Assembly: GCA_022059125.1 (NCBI GenBank)
Contig: JAEUWY010000001.1
Coordinates: 1,550,001 to 1,614,000 of the forward strand
Origin: Corynespora cassiicola
Lineage: Eukaryota > Ascomycota > Dothideomycetes > Pleosporales > Corynesporascaceae
DNA: 64,000 nucleotides
Reading direction: 5' to 3'
The translations under genes and the position numbers were made by a program. The notes under the pieces were generated by a model. It did not search any database. It was not told the DNA's origin and saw nothing but the letters and a program-made list of their open reading frames with translations. Below, piece after piece: positions 34,742 through 48,034 of this stretch. Position 1 is the stretch's first letter, and each line of letters begins with the position of its first letter.

Positions 34742-35095
34742 TCAGAACCGTGGTTCTGAGCGTTCTATGTCGTCATGGTATACCCCACTCCACATAAATA
34801 TCACGGCAGTGAATAATAATGTTGACACTCGCCGAATTATAGCCCCACCATCGTTATATTGAAGGTTCAAGTGTTGTGTCAAATGCTGATACTGGGATAC
34901 TATAAAATTACTATAGAGCACATGCTTGCATACGATCCAGGCCGCTTGTGCTAGCGTAAAGTCATTACCAACATCCTTTCGAAAAGCCGAAAGTCCCAGT
35001 CTCTGCCAGTCAAGTTGCGCCTGGAATGATTTTTTACTCCATTGAGGTACGTTGACGAGATTGAATTCGAGAAGCGTCTTTTGGAAGGCAAACAT
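34742..35095 (-). CDS. Doubtful 117-codon open frame in AT-rich DNA
   Basis: ATG-initiated frame at 35095 with a normal-looking residue mix (PQWSKKSFQAQLDWQRLGLSA near the N-terminus and a hydrophobic LLFTAVIFMW near the C-terminus). It is the longest frame in the island, where chance frames should be short. I do not recognise it; it could be a relic exon or chance. Confidence 0.2.
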   Translation of the reverse strand: MFAFQKTLLEFNLVNVPQWSKKSFQAQLDWQRLGLSAFRKDVGNDFTLAQAAWIVCKHVLYSNFIVSQYQHLTQHLNLQYNDGGAIIRRVSTLLFTAVIFMWSGVYHDDIERSEPRF

Positions 35096-36053
35096 GTTGA
35101 CTAATTTGTTTACACAGTCTCACAGTCTTGTTAGCTTCCAGTAGCATAAGCCAACGACTTACTTTGAACATCTCCGAGAGTACTATATTCCAGTTATATT
35201 GCCTTGATCCTCCAAATAAATTTGATGGATTTGATCTATTTTCTCACGTTTCGCTTCCTAGGTACAGAATTCATCAGTATTTGATGTTATCTAGCATGTG
35301 CTATTTGTTACGTATATTACTGAGGATAAAGATGCAGCACTAAGGATCGAGAATACCATTAGAATGAAATAAGGCTGACTTTTTCTGTGCGTCAAAACTA
35401 ATAACACGGTTAACTGATATCTTCTGTGCTATATTCTCTACTCTATCGTTGTAGTATCTTAACTATTTGTTCACCTGTCGTATAGGGATAAATATGCATA
35501 TCAACTACGCACACAAGACACAGCAATCATGTTGCCGATACATAGTCAGGGTGTGTTAGGCTAAAGCATGTGTGTTTACAAGAGCGCATTACGCCGCTCG
35601 TCTTCATTATTACAAAAGAATTTTTGATATTAACCCAGTGACTCCTAGTACATTTATACAATTATGCAATGGAACTAGGATTTTATGGAAGAATCGAGCC
35701 CTCAAAAAGACCCGTCCTTTTAGAATACTTGTCACCTCTTTTACTAAACATGACATAACTCACATAGACTCTCTGAACTTTGGAACCCCATCATCCCTCC
35801 CCAAGACCCCAAGAGCCCCTGAGCCAGCACCTCTCCTCGCCACCCACCTCCCCATTCACATGAGAGCCCTCTATTCGCAGCTCCCAAACTACCTCGGAAC
35901 CACACAATTTACCCACCGGAAAACGGCCCCCCCCTCTCCGCCCTAGACGATAATCTCCGACCAAGGACCCTCTCCCCCATGCCCTCGCGATCACCGTTCC
36001 ACACGTGCGTATCCGCACCCATCTGACGCCCCCTTCCCCCCCCCATCGCCACC

Positions 36054-36075
36054 CATCATCATCATCATCATCATC
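36054..36075. repeat. (CAT)7 trinucleotide repeat
   Basis: Seven CAT units in tandem at the left edge of the GC-rich desert. Confidence 0.9.
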
Positions 36076-36457
36076 CTGGCCTCGAGTCATTCGCAACCGC
36101 ACCATGGCCGCTTTCTGAAAGGGAGAAAAGGAAGACGAGGACCCGCGTGGGAAAATTCCGCACCGCCTCATCACGTACCCGCCGCCGATCGAAACCTCGC
36201 TCAAACGCTCATCACGCACCGCCCTATGCCACACTAGGAAGGCCGCAGCGACCTCGCCGCTGAGATGGGGCATTGGCAAACGTAACGTAGCGTGGCGTAG
36301 CGGGGGCCGCTCGTAGGTAGGGTAGGGTAGGTCGATGAAAAGAGTTCGGCCGACACCGTTCATCACGTCTAGGTGAGGTACCTACCTAGGTACGCAGTCA
36401 ACGGGGGGGTGAAGTCGCGAAACAACCTTACCCTTCGGGTGGTCTTTCTTCGTCTGG

Positions 36458-36473
36458 TTTTTTTTTTTTTTTT
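36458..36473. repeat. T16 homopolymer
   Basis: An uninterrupted run of 16 T residues in otherwise mixed-composition DNA. Confidence 0.9.
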
Positions 36474-37966
36474 ACTTTCTTTCTTCCCTTCTTTGTCTGC
36501 ATGGCCTGTTCCTGCGCTTCCTTTCCTTTCTCGTTGCCGCCGTGAGCCCACAAGTGGTGCTATGGCAGCTGAGAATGAATCGGGCCTTGCGTTTTGGATC
36601 TGCCCTTCTATCCCTCTCTGCCATCCATGGCCAAGGGGATAGATCAGTCTCGCGATGGTGGTCGATACTGCGCGTGCGCATCACACAACACACACCGGGC
36701 TTGTCTCGGACCCGCAGGCATTTCCTGACTCTCTCCCTCAGCGGGCCTCAGTCCCCCTCCATCCCAATCCAGGGAGCCATCCTTCCGCAAGCAGAGGACC
36801 CTGGACGGCAGATCACCTCAAGGGACGGCGGACGGGGGGTTTCTCTCGTAACCGCAAACGCACGCAGCGCAAATCATTGTCGGCGTGCGGCCCAGCCTCG
36901 GCGCCGACATCTACCACCTGCCTGCCAGCTAGCCTGCCATCTACCAACCTACCAACTCTATCAATCTACCTGCCCTCCCTCTGCCTAGAAACACCTTTTT
37001 TTTTTCCCTTTCCCTGGCCAAACCAAGTCCTTCGTGTCCCCACCTTGCGGCAACATAACCTAACCGCCAATCCCAAACCCGCGCATCCCGCCTCCGGCAC
37101 CCCCCATCCTCCGACCCTCCATTACCATCACCAGCACCAGCACCAGCAGCATCCCCGTTCCCTCCCTCCCTCCCTCCCAAACATCCCAACCTCTTACCTC
37201 GATCCCCCCCCTACCCACCTCAAAGCCCATCCCCAAGCCAACCCAACCTCCATAAAACAAACCCCTCTCCCCCCAAAAAATCGTGTAGCCCTTCCCCCCC
37301 TCCCAAGCCCGGCAGATCTACACCCCAAGCCCGCAGCCCGCCGCCGTTCGCTTTTTTTTGTTCTCGCCAATTTGCTGTTTCCGTTTCCTGGCCTTCCTGG
37401 GAAGGGATCGTCCATGTTCGGCGACCTGGCCTTAGCCCAAAGAAGCCTACAGATTGGGGAGAGGGGTGTCACATGTGCCATGTTCCCATGCCTGCCTACC
37501 TGCCTACCTGCCCTGCCAGGTCTTTTGCCATGCGATGCGAAGCGAGGCGCCAATAGGTAGATGCTGTCGCTCGTCCGTCCGCCGTTACCGTTACCTTTTT
37601 TTTGTTTGGGGGAGGGTTTTTTTTTTCGGATCCGCAGGTGGTGTGGTGCGTTGGGAGATGGGGTGTGTTGTGGGGATGCTGTGAGTGGCTGAGTGCGGCA
37701 TTCATACACGACCGAATCTAGACATTGCATGAGGGCCGTTTTTTTCACATTGCAGACGGGTGGGCGGTGCGTTGCGCTGCAATGGCGCGAATACAAACCA
37801 GCCTCCCGCAGAGAGAAACAAGTGCGGAACCGGCTAGAGACGTTTTGATGCCAAAATGGCGGTTCCGAACGTTCTTCGCAAAACGTCTGCTTGGCGGATG
37901 CGATAGGGTGTGCGGTGTCTGTGTGTACTCGCCCACGCCCACAAGCGCGCAGACGACTGACTCGAT

Positions 37967-38003
37967 GCTGGCTGGCTGGCTGGCTGGTTGGCTGGTTGGT
38001 TGG
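37967..38003. repeat. (GGCT)n / (GGTT)n tetranucleotide repeat
   Basis: About nine tandem GGCT units, the later ones drifting to GGTT. Confidence 0.85.
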
Positions 38004-41000
38004 CCTCGCATCCATCCCGTCCGTCCATGTGCACAAAAACACAAGGGCACTCACTGCTCACAGAAAACTTACCCCCGGGCACCCACGATAGCCAGTGGGA
38101 CCCAATGCAGCCAGCCCGTCATCGCGCACGCCGACTCTCGATGCCAGAAGGAGACTTGTTGTGCGTGCGTGCGAGCGCTTAGCTCTGCTCAAGATGAAGG
38201 AACCATTTCCAGCTTCGGCCAGCTCAGCCAGCCAGCCAGTTCGCGCTGCGCTGCGCTGGAGAAAGTGGTGTGTATGTGCGTAGGTAGCATCGCATAGGGC
38301 TCACCACCTCACTGCCCATCATCACCGTCCATATGCTTCATTCCCGCTCCCTGCTCTTCCCTGCTGCCCTGCCCTGCCCTGGCCTGGCTTTTCCCACCAC
38401 AAACCCATGCCCGTGACCCGCGTTGCCCTCGCACGCGTAACCCCATTGCGCAATCGGCAGTTGCCCAGCCCTCCACCCCACGCCCCTTCTCAATCCCCTT
38501 GCTCGCCATTGGGGAGGGAGGGGGGCCTCGGTTCCAGCAGTATGTATACAGAGTATGTAGGTGCGGTGGCTCCCCTCCACCCAAGAAGTGTCAAGTCGGC
38601 GACGTGAGGTACCCGAGGCCAGCTGAAGAAGGGTCTGGAGTGGGCAGGCTGGGATGGGGGAGCAAGGCAAGAAGGGGTGAGGGGCGAGGGGCATGATGCC
38701 GTTCCCGCCATGTACAGCATGCATGGCCAGACAGGCGGGAAACATGACAACATGGCATGGCAGGCGATTGGGATTGGGATTGGGGATGCCGCCGTGTGGC
38801 CAGAACCCACGACGCAAAACCTACCGTCTACCCAGCCAGCCATGCGCACTTCACGCAGCCCCTCTCGCGATGCTGACGGACCGCCTCACACTGAAAGCCA
38901 GCCGAGCCGATCCGGACTTGCCGACTCTACATACGCATCTATACGCGCATGCGCTATTCCAAGATCCACAGAAACGTCGCCCATTTCCCGAAGCGGCACC
39001 ATGGCTATTCACTTTGGATGGATGCGAGGCTGGAACCGGGATGGGCTGCAGGCTGGACTCAGGATAGTGCACTTGAGTGGACGACCATTCTGGACAAGGG
39101 GTGCAACTTAGCGTCGTTGAGAGTGGATACAGAGCACGCACTTTGCACGTTTTTCGCCCCTACTTTGATACCTGACTTGCTGGCTAGTCGGTTGCTGGCT
39201 CAGATTTTTGAACTGCATGGATCTACTACCTCTATCGTTTAGCAGCCGTTCTGTGGGCGTGTGGGTACTCCCACTCCGTTCAACGGACGCCATGCAGCAA
39301 GACCAGAACGCAAAGCCGTTTAGATTAAAACAACCCCAAGAGGACAGTGAGAAGACGGACCATGGCAACGCCGTGATAGGACGGGGGATTGTTCTGCCAG
39401 GAAAAAAGTAGATGGAAAAAGGTAAGGAAGTCAGAAAGGCAATATAGTGGAACCTGCCAGCTGGGTTATTGGGCCCGAGACCTATTCCGTACCTACTGAC
39501 TTGTCCTGTAACAACCGGACCACCCCCCCCGTCCGACTCAAGATGCTGCTCGGACTAGGTATTCGACTCACCGCACTGCAGTGATGACGACGAGCAGAAA
39601 TTGAACCCTAGTGAATGGCTCACGTAACAGCATAATGGGGATAGACAGGGACGGTTGAGCTGACCGTTGTCTAGAATCTTCGCCGTTGGCTCCTGCTCTC
39701 TTCCTTTCTCTGGTCGCATGCCTCGTCACCGGTCGCTAGAGGATGGTGCTGTAATACGGACTGACCCTGTGCCTCATTCGGAGACAGCGCGGTCCAGTCG
39801 TTCGTCTTGCCCTGTCTGCCGCGCCTCTTTAGTCCTAGAAACCCGCTTACGAACCCCGTCGCAAATTTTCATGGCTCGCGAATACTTCCAGTCAGGGAGC
39901 TGTGAGCCGAGCGCATCCGTTGGGGCAACCCGTCTTTTCTTTGTGAAAAGATTCGAGTGCATACCGCTCGGGAACTGGGTGGGTCATGTTCGTTAGGCGC
40001 GCAGCAAATGACGCCGAGTACCTATTCGGGGATAAGAGACGTTAATTTACGATGAAATAGTCCGAGGGGAATGCCATGCTCGAATCGTTGGTAAACGGTT
40101 TGCCGTCGGGAATACCCACCGTCGGAGCAAATCCTTATAGTAGGTAGCGCACACATCATCCACGAGGGGGCTCGGTTCGGGTTCGCGTTCCGGAGAGAAG
40201 CAGTTTAGCGCTCAGCGTTGGCGGAATTGGCAAAGATCAAGGGCGAGCCTAACTCCATCGGGAGGACAGCTTTTCTTCCTATAATGTGCTCTTTCATCGA
40301 GGTAACCTGCCGTACAACAACATCCGCGCCGACTGCCCGTCCTCGGCCCGGCAGAATCCATTCACGTTGAAAAGGCCGCACGCAAGGGACGTATACTCGC
40401 CTCATCTGCCGCGGACAACTGCACCTCTCCCTAAATATAGACAAAGGCGGTTGGGTGCCACCACCGGCCGCCATGGGGACGACAGCCTTTGGCGAGAGCG
40501 AGTCGCGCTCCGAGCCGTAATCGAAATAGGAAGTCGGCCTCAAATCTCTCCACTTCGCTCGTTTTCACAGACCTGTCGCGGCCGCGTAGGTGGCTACTCG
40601 GTGCCAGCGGCCCCGGAAAGATCGACCGCACTCGCCACGCTGAGCATTCCTGTATGTCAGATGTCCTCGCGTGGTCTGCGGGCAAGAAACTCGTATGCTT
40701 TAAGGTGATGTTGGGAGCAGGGTAGCGAGGGCCCGACGGGAGGGTTGAAGTCTTGGAGAGGGATTGGCTCGGTAAGTGCTGCTGCTTTCTGATGAGGCGT
40801 GTTGGGGGCGAGCTGTAGGAGGTGAGATTTGTGCTGCAAAAGGGCAGGTCCAAGGGGTGGGCGCCTAGGCGAGGCCGACAAGCGAAATGTGTCGTGGTTT
40901 GTTGACCTATCTTATCGCGATGTCCTTTGCTGCATGCTACCATGGGCGTCTGCAAGATCAGTTCGTGGCGAGGCTCACCCGACAATGAAGGAAGAATTCT

Positions 41001-43775
41001 GGACTCCAAGGGTCCAATATGCCAGAGCATCTCCGAGGCAAAGCGCTCTCATGTGCTGCTCGGGAACCTTCTCCTCTGGGCATTGCAGGATTATATTCGT
41101 GTTCCTGCAACGCATACTCTTTGCATGCAGCATCGGCAATGCATATCGACGGGCAACGGTTCAGGAAGGATTGATGTGCGACCAACGACAATTAAGCTAT
41201 ATTGCACCCAATCTAACTCGTACGGACCGTTTTGCCTCTTGCGGCTCGCGCCACAAGGTTGCCCATGGATTTGGGAGCATCGAAACGTGGAAGCCGTGGA
41301 GCGTATGACAATTAGGGAGCGGAGCAAGTCTGAGCGTGTTTCGCATCAACGTATGGGAAATGAGGGCTCGACTCAATGCCTGCAATTGTATAAGCGGCCT
41401 GGGTGCTCAAAAACGACTGCCGATGTTATAGTGTACTCCATGCCGAAAGGCTGGGTTCTAATTTCAGTACAAAGGCGCGATCGGTAGAGCTTACATTGTC
41501 TCAGAAAGCGAGTATACTTGCCGCCTTTTTTTTCCCCCTTCATCGCGACGAAAACTGTAGTTTGGAGTAATTGAAAGCATTGACGAGATGCTATTTTTGT
41601 CGTTGCACTCTCAAGGTACCCGTCTGTGGCCACGCACCCATGTCGTGCACCGTGCCCATGCTTGAGGAACGCTTGCCCATGGCACTGGCGGCGTAGGGAT
41701 ACCTACACGGTATTACACATGCATTCCATCCACCGCAATCTCAAGGAAGGTGCCTTGATAGGTACCTGTATGCTTCGAGACAGGCCATGGGATTCGTGGA
41801 AAAACTCAGAGACCCTTGCGCTCGAAAGTGAGACTGCGCTTGGGTGAATCCTTTTAGGTGTCATCATATCTACCATCAGTCCTCTCTGTCACAACGCATT
41901 GTGATAAACCGGCAGAAACGGACACATTTCCATGCCCAGCACGGTGATGGAGAGCCAAGGAGGGCGTGCGACTCGAATGGCGAGAAGGGCCCACCTCTGC
42001 ATACATTGGCTGTTCCAGATGAAGGTGTATGATGCGTATGCGGACAGATTTTGAGGGCGGAAAAGCTGGAATTTCTCTGGGTATGTCAGTACGGAGGACG
42101 GTACAGATTGGATGGACGAAGAGGGGGCCAACCGAATGCTGGCCCCTGTCGTCTAAGGGCTGCCATTCATCATGCATCTGCCGCCTGGGACCGAGCAAGT
42201 CCAGCATGAGCTCAACATGCTGAGCTGAAAGATGATGGTGGCCAGTGAAGTAAATGCCTCTGCCCAGAGCCAATGAGTCTATGCGGAGAAGTTTTGTTTC
42301 TGCAATTCCCTGGGGGTCAGAGACGGTCAGTCGGGCCAGCGCTCGGTATAGACGACTGAAGGCCTGTCACGTTGACATGTAGAGAAATGAGCTAGAGTAA
42401 GATTCCAGATGAGCGGTCGCTTTGTCCGCCGGGAGTCCTATTGGACCATCCTACGATTCATCAGCTGGCTGGAAGGGCATAGGCGAATGTCACGTAATCC
42501 AGCGTCGATCACCAGATGTTCACCACTTCGCTTTTGGGAGATCAGCCTAGTGCCCCTGGACTGGCACGTCAGTACAACCTTCGAGACAAGTTACAGCTGT
42601 TCTCGGAGGATTATTCTGGCCTCGAGACGCTGTCGTCACTGATGCCCCTGAGTAGCAGTGGACGTGCTCAGGCCAGAGTATGGCGGAAGAAGCGGGATAA
42701 CGTTTCCTCGAGCCCACTCAAAGCATGCCACAAACGTCCAGACAGCGGTAGAACCGTCTCGACTGGTCCGATGGCGTTAGTTTTCGCATCGGCCGGGCTA
42801 CCACAGCCCCCCCCTAGAGGGCGTGAGAGTCAGTCGACGATCCCCCAGAGAAGCGCCACGGTTTTGTGGATGCAAATGATAAGCTATCTCCCGGTAAGAA
42901 GCAACGGGCGGACTGCTGAGCAACGTTATGGCGTCTCGATTGTGGGCAGCTTGGCGAGAGAAGCGTGTGGGCCGGTTTTTACGTGGCACTCGGACTCAGA
43001 GGGCGGTCGCGATGGATGGCACTTCCCTGTCAGGCACTCTTGACATGAGGGAAGCCGAACTGGCGTCCGGAGTGTCTCAGATGGCACGATTGGAGTGATG
43101 GGGTTGCGTGAAGCGCAGGAGTGTGCACACACCACTGCAGTAGTGTGTTGTTACTGACCACGACTGGTGGTTGCAACCCCAAGCAGGAGTTACTCGCCCA
43201 ATTCAGCCAACTTTTGAAGCTGGAGCTGGCCCGCGATGCTCTGCATGGCTGACGCGCGTTTCCAAAAAGGCGCCTTAGCAGGTCCAACGTGGAAGGTGCT
43301 GCATCTCATCATCTCGCTGTGGGCCTGGGGCGCTCGACAGTTGCAACCCAGCGGCGTTAGCCCGCCGGCGCAATGCAGTGACAAACTTGCTGGAGTCGGA
43401 CCCAGGCTTCACCGTCGCATTGCCGGGCTGTGGGGAGCATCTTCCAAAGGACACTGCGCAGCGGTGGAGCTGCAGCTGGAGGCGGGGAATGAAGTCCCGA
43501 ACGTTGATTCGCGCCTCGGGCGGGAACTGAGGCAATTCTCACTGATTCAAGCAATGTGGGTGCGAAAGTCAAACAATGTATCATGCTGTCTCGTCAGAGG
43601 ATGTGTCGTCGGCTCGGGCTTTTTGACTTTGGGCCATGTATGTACGTGATGGCGGTGTAGGCAAAAGCAGCAAAACAAGTCCAGGCGGTCTGGTTGTTGC
43701 TATGTCAATCAAACAATGATGATGTCAGTTGCAAGAGGGTCCGTCCGCCCGTCGGTCCATCCATGAGGCAGCAAA

Positions 43776-43817
43776 AGAAGAAGAAGAAGAAGAAGAAGAG
43801 GAGGAGGAGGAGGAGGG
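43776..43817. repeat. (GAA)n-(GAG)n purine tract
   Basis: About 42 bases of pure purine on the plus strand, GAA units followed by GAG units. Such mirror-symmetric tracts can form triplex DNA. Confidence 0.9.
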
Positions 43818-44844
43818 TGCGCGGGCGTGTGCGTGTGCGTGGGTGTGGGCATGGGCGTCAACGTGGGCGTGGACCAGTTCGGAGGTAATGTCAAAAGCGC
43901 CGTATGGGAGAGGGAGAGGCAGAGACACTGATGGTGAGAGGGGTCCAGCCAGCCGTTCAAACGGGCCCATCCGCATGAGCGGCCATTTGGGTGCAAGGCG
44001 CGTGTCGGTCACGATGCAGCGCCTTGAATCGCACGTCAGTATTGGCTGGCGTATGATTAGTGATGGTACTCATTGATCAATAGAACGGATTCGGTGATTT
44101 CGGCGAGGTCAAGCCGCGTCTACATCTCTCAACTATAGGGAGCTTGGCGTGTCAAGCCGATTGTGGTGGGCGCCACACCAAAGCGGAAGGCCCATGGCTG
44201 GGCGGCACATCTTTGCCTGCCTTCGGAGCGTGATCAGCCGGCGCAGGGTGTTCCGAAGATCATCGCACTAGAGAGCGATCGAGCGATGAGACAAAGAACG
44301 GACTTGTCAATATTTTGCATCCTGGCCGGGCGCAAAAAGCAATTAGACATGGATGGGCGGCGGCAGAATGATGATGATCGCGCCGCAGGCCCCCCCAAGG
44401 GCAGTGGAGAAGGTTTTGCTGCCTTGGCAGGAAGCCTGAAACGTCAAGGGACGGCGGCCCTGTCGTCAGAGGGTGGAGAATTTGGTCCCCAGGGCGGCTC
44501 CTGAGTGGTGGTTTTTCCTTTTGCGCTGGAATGGGAGGGGAAAGAAAGGGGCACCGGACTCGATTTGGTGTGGGGCCCAGGGATCCGATTCGGCGTCACT
44601 CAGATCTAACGGTGCTGTTGCTGCATCTTGCTGCGGACCATCGTGTGGAACGAAGGGAAGAGAGCTGCACACGACCTGCGCCTAGGGGATCCAAGGGGAT
44701 CCAGAGAGAGCGGCGGGCGAGTCAGAAGCGGCGCCTGGGAGCCTGCCAGCAGCCGGCGCGCACTTGTTTGCCGCGCGTGCAGGGCCTTGTTTTTGCGGGC
44801 GTTCGAGACGGCCATGTCGCCGCCCGACACCACGAGGGCGCTGC

Positions 44845-44905
44845 CTGGGTTGGCTGGGTTGGCTGCGCTGGCTGCGCTGGCTGCGCTGGCTGCGATGGCC
44901 GCTGG
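44845..44905. repeat. GCTGCGCTG-type 9-mer tandem repeat
   Basis: Units of ggctgcgct recur about three and a half times, preceded by related gggttggct units. Confidence 0.8.
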
Positions 44906-46260
44906 CTGTCCAGCACATGGCAGTGGCAGCAATGGCCGAGGCGGGACGTTGGTGAAGGCGCCGGATGCCGCTGTCAGAGCGCTGGCTGGCTGGCGGCCAC
45001 GGCCCAAACCCAGGGCGGTGCTCGAATCACGGCGGCGGCAGAGCTCGCACAGAGGGTGAGCTGAAGCACTAGGGCCTCGTCCATGGGGCTGCGGGTGAAA
45101 AGGGGGAAGGGAGCCAGAGCCAAAGCAGGTTTGTCTGTGGAGCGGCCGTCTGGTGGGGAGGTTTGGCGGATAGGTTTGGTGATGGAGGATTGACGCAGCG
45201 CGCAGCGCAGTGCAGCGCAGCGCGCGCTGGAGGCGCCATTGGTTCGGCGTCGGGTGCGGATCATGCGCTCGTTAATCTTGAAATCGCGGCGATCGCGGGC
45301 TGGGGGGACCCTGTCGCCAGCCCGTCGTTTCTTTTTTTGCGCAAGCAGCGCCGTGACACCAACACGACCACTCACCGAACCCCAGAGCTGGGTACCTGCA
45401 ACATGTGCGACGCTCCAGCATCTGGAAACTTTTCTGGACCACGCCGGCCTCGACGGCCAGGCCATGCCATGCCATGCCAATGCCATCAGAGGGCGCAGCG
45501 AGACGCCGCTCTGGAATGAGCCCGTGACGCCCCTCACCACCAGGGAAAGAAAACATGGAGGATTGGTGCGCGAAGCCCTTTGCGAGTCGCCTCGCTCACC
45601 CCCGTCGCAGCAGGCGGGAGCAGGCGGGAGCAGGCAGAGGCGGAGCGGCCAGCCATTGAGCAATGGAAACTTCCGTGTCCGCCGCAGCCCTCGACAGTGA
45701 CGCTGTACAATGTGATGCCAGGCGGGGGGGAGAGACAGTCTCGAGGGCGTGCTGCCGTGCTGCCGTGGTACGCTGCTTCGCAAATTGCTCCCCCCCTCCT
45801 CTCCCCTCCCCTTCCATGTCGCCGACCTCTGCCCGTTGCACTGCACGCCGCTCTCCAAGCCTGCGTAGTCTGCGTAGTCTGCATGGCCTGCGTGGCCTGC
45901 CCTTCGTGGCAGCCGCGTCAAACCACCGTAACCGTTTTCGTTTCCCCATTGTCGGATTCCACGAGCCTCGTCGATGGAGCGCAGATAGAGTTCGCCGTCA
46001 GCGCAGTAACCACGGCCATTGCAAGGGGCGACCTGGACGGCCTCACCCAATCTGATGTCTGGAGCGGCCCTTCCTCCCGTGCAAATCTCTTCACCGTGCG
46101 GTCAGTAGGGGAGGGTCGCCCTTGCTAGTGTAATTAAAGTACGACACCGGATGATGGTCAACTGCTATTTTTGAGAGCTGGGAAAACGCGGCAGCCGTGG
46201 ACGCAAGTGGAGGGTGGGCATCTGTCTGGCTGGCAGCCTGGGGGACCTGGGACTTGGGAG

Positions 46261-46320
46261 CTGGGTCGATTTGGGTCGATTTGGGGCGACTTGGGGCGAC
46301 TTGGGACGACTTGGGGCGTG
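46261..46320. repeat. Six tandem decamers, consensus TTGGGGCGAC
   Basis: Six 10-bp units follow each other in register, two ending GTCGAT and the next ones GCGAC, so neighbouring copies have diverged in steps. Confidence 0.9.
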
Positions 46321-48034
46321 GCATGGGCAGCGGCATCGACATGTCCACAGCGAGGTTGGAGATCCGAAGCTTGGGCAGTTGTGTAGCCTCCGAGGATGCT
46401 CGGCCGCCTGCGACAATTGGAGAGGTGTAGGGGGCGGCGGCCATTGGCTCGTGGCATCCTGGAGGCAGCCCACACTCAATTAAACACTGTGTCGGAGCAC
46501 TAATGTCTGCTCAGACACGACACTGGCCACGGCATGAGCCACAGGCTGGATCGCTGGAACCGCCGTTAGTCCCAGAGGACGGGAAACTGCAGCTTGGACT
46601 CGATGGTGGCCGCCGACAAGAGTGCTTTTGGTCGTGTTGCCTCATAGGATGCGGCTGATGGTGCGGGTGGTGCAGGCATGCCTGCCCAGGCGCGTGCGGG
46701 CGGCCGCCATGGATGGGAACCAACCAGGGCACGGCCGCAAAAGCTGACCGTCGACAATGACAGTCGTGTGTTGCCGTCCCTCGTCTCCTCCCCTCCCTCC
46801 CCCACTCGCAGCCCGACCGACCGCCTGCCTCGGGGCGCAAGGGAGAGAGGCAGCACGCAGCACGCAGCACGGGCGGTTGACGGCTTGGCGGAGGTGGCCG
46901 GTGGAGCGTCAGGATTGCACCCTGGGAGGGGGCTTAGTCACAGGTGGTGGGTTGTTTGGAGCTAGGCAGCGGGCAGCGTGCACCATCCGAAGGGGGAGCC
47001 TGGGGGGAGCCTGGGGGTGCACCGTGTGAGTCGGTCGGAGTCGCAGCTTACTGTCGAGGCCTGAGGATGCTCGGAACGCAACAACTGAAGTCCGGGCCCG
47101 AGGCGGGAGGCCAGCCAAGGCGACCGTTGGCCCTCTGCGAGCCACTGAGGCACTGCTTTGGGCAGCGAGGACGGCGACGTTGCTCAAAGCATCAGGGCGC
47201 GCATGCGCCTGGTCCCAAAGGGGAGCAGAGTCGAGGGCAGCAAGCCATACAGAGGGCCGGCCCTGGCGGTTGGGATCCGACGGGCGACGACCATGGCCAC
47301 GAACGAGCGCGAAGAGGGGCGGCCAGCACGACCGCTACCACTGCTACCACCGCTACCACCACTGCCACGGCCGACCGACCAGAGCGCCCACCCACGGCAC
47401 GCACCCACACCTGCAGCGCGTGCAGCGCGCTGACTCGGAACCAGGCGACGAGCCGTTCCTTACTAGCGCAACGCTTGCCCCGGTCGGTTGGGAACTGCCT
47501 TGCCCTCTTCCGGGCAAGACAAACGAGGCGAGCGAGCGGGCAGGCCACAGACAGGCATGCCTCGCACCGTGGGCGCCGCCGCGGCCGTGTGGCGACGCCT
47601 GGCCAGCACGTCGGAATTGCACCTGGACACAACCCCAGATGCCACCGCCACAGGCAGGCCCTCTGCCCGCAGCTTGGGGCCCCCGCTGACGCTGACCACG
47701 GGCGACTGGCCACGGCCGCGTGCAGGCTGATAATGTCCGCGACCCAAGGGTGCTTTTGCCTGAATGGAGCTGCATGTCTACCGACAGCGCGTCGCGTGGG
47801 GTGGGAGGGATTGCACCGAGGCCTGGTCGGCAGCCAGGTAGGGTACGGAGAGCAAGGCTGTGTCTATTTTTGCCGACCGCAGCAGCCCAGCAGAAGCCCG
47901 TGGCGGCCTGAGGCCGGCCAGACGTCAGGTTGCCGGTACGTCAGAGGGCTGGGCCAGCAGATGTGAGGCAGATGACGATGCTGGGCTGTGAGTAAACAAG
48001 AAAGCAGGCCCCGCTTCAGACTGGCCCCGGACTG

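Larger units (their letters stand above)
32483..35760. other. AT-rich island without an intact gene
   Basis: After the transporter's 3-prime UTR (to about 32640) the sequence becomes conspicuously AT-rich with few CpG dinucleotides and frequent stops in all frames. It ends abruptly near 35760, where C-rich DNA begins. The only frame over 110 codons is at 34742-35095 (minus). The pattern fits an old, mutated (RIP-affected) repeat, but I recognise no transposon protein, so the origin is inference. Confidence 0.6.

Noticed and set aside
35791..36366. 191-codon minus-strand frame at the island edge
   Set aside because: Gly/Arg-rich translation crossing a CAT microsatellite; a composition artefact.
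36655..37560. 301-codon plus-strand open frame
   Set aside because: Pro/Ser/His/Thr low complexity through C-rich DNA; no motif.
40160..40200. tRNA B-box-like ggttcgggttcgcg
   Set aside because: No matching A box, acceptor stem or cloverleaf could be drawn around it.
40927..41487. 186-codon plus-strand frame in the more balanced part of the desert
   Set aside because: Residue mix is less biased than its neighbours, but there is no motif and an equally open second frame overlaps it.
44974..46050. 358-codon minus-strand open frame
   Set aside because: Overlapped by several frames of similar length; Arg/Gly/Ala/Ser-biased translation with no motif; explained by rarity of stops in GC-rich DNA.
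46944..47966. 340-codon plus-strand open frame
   Set aside because: Low-information, Arg/Gly/Ala/Pro-rich translation, competing frames on both strands and no start context or domain.
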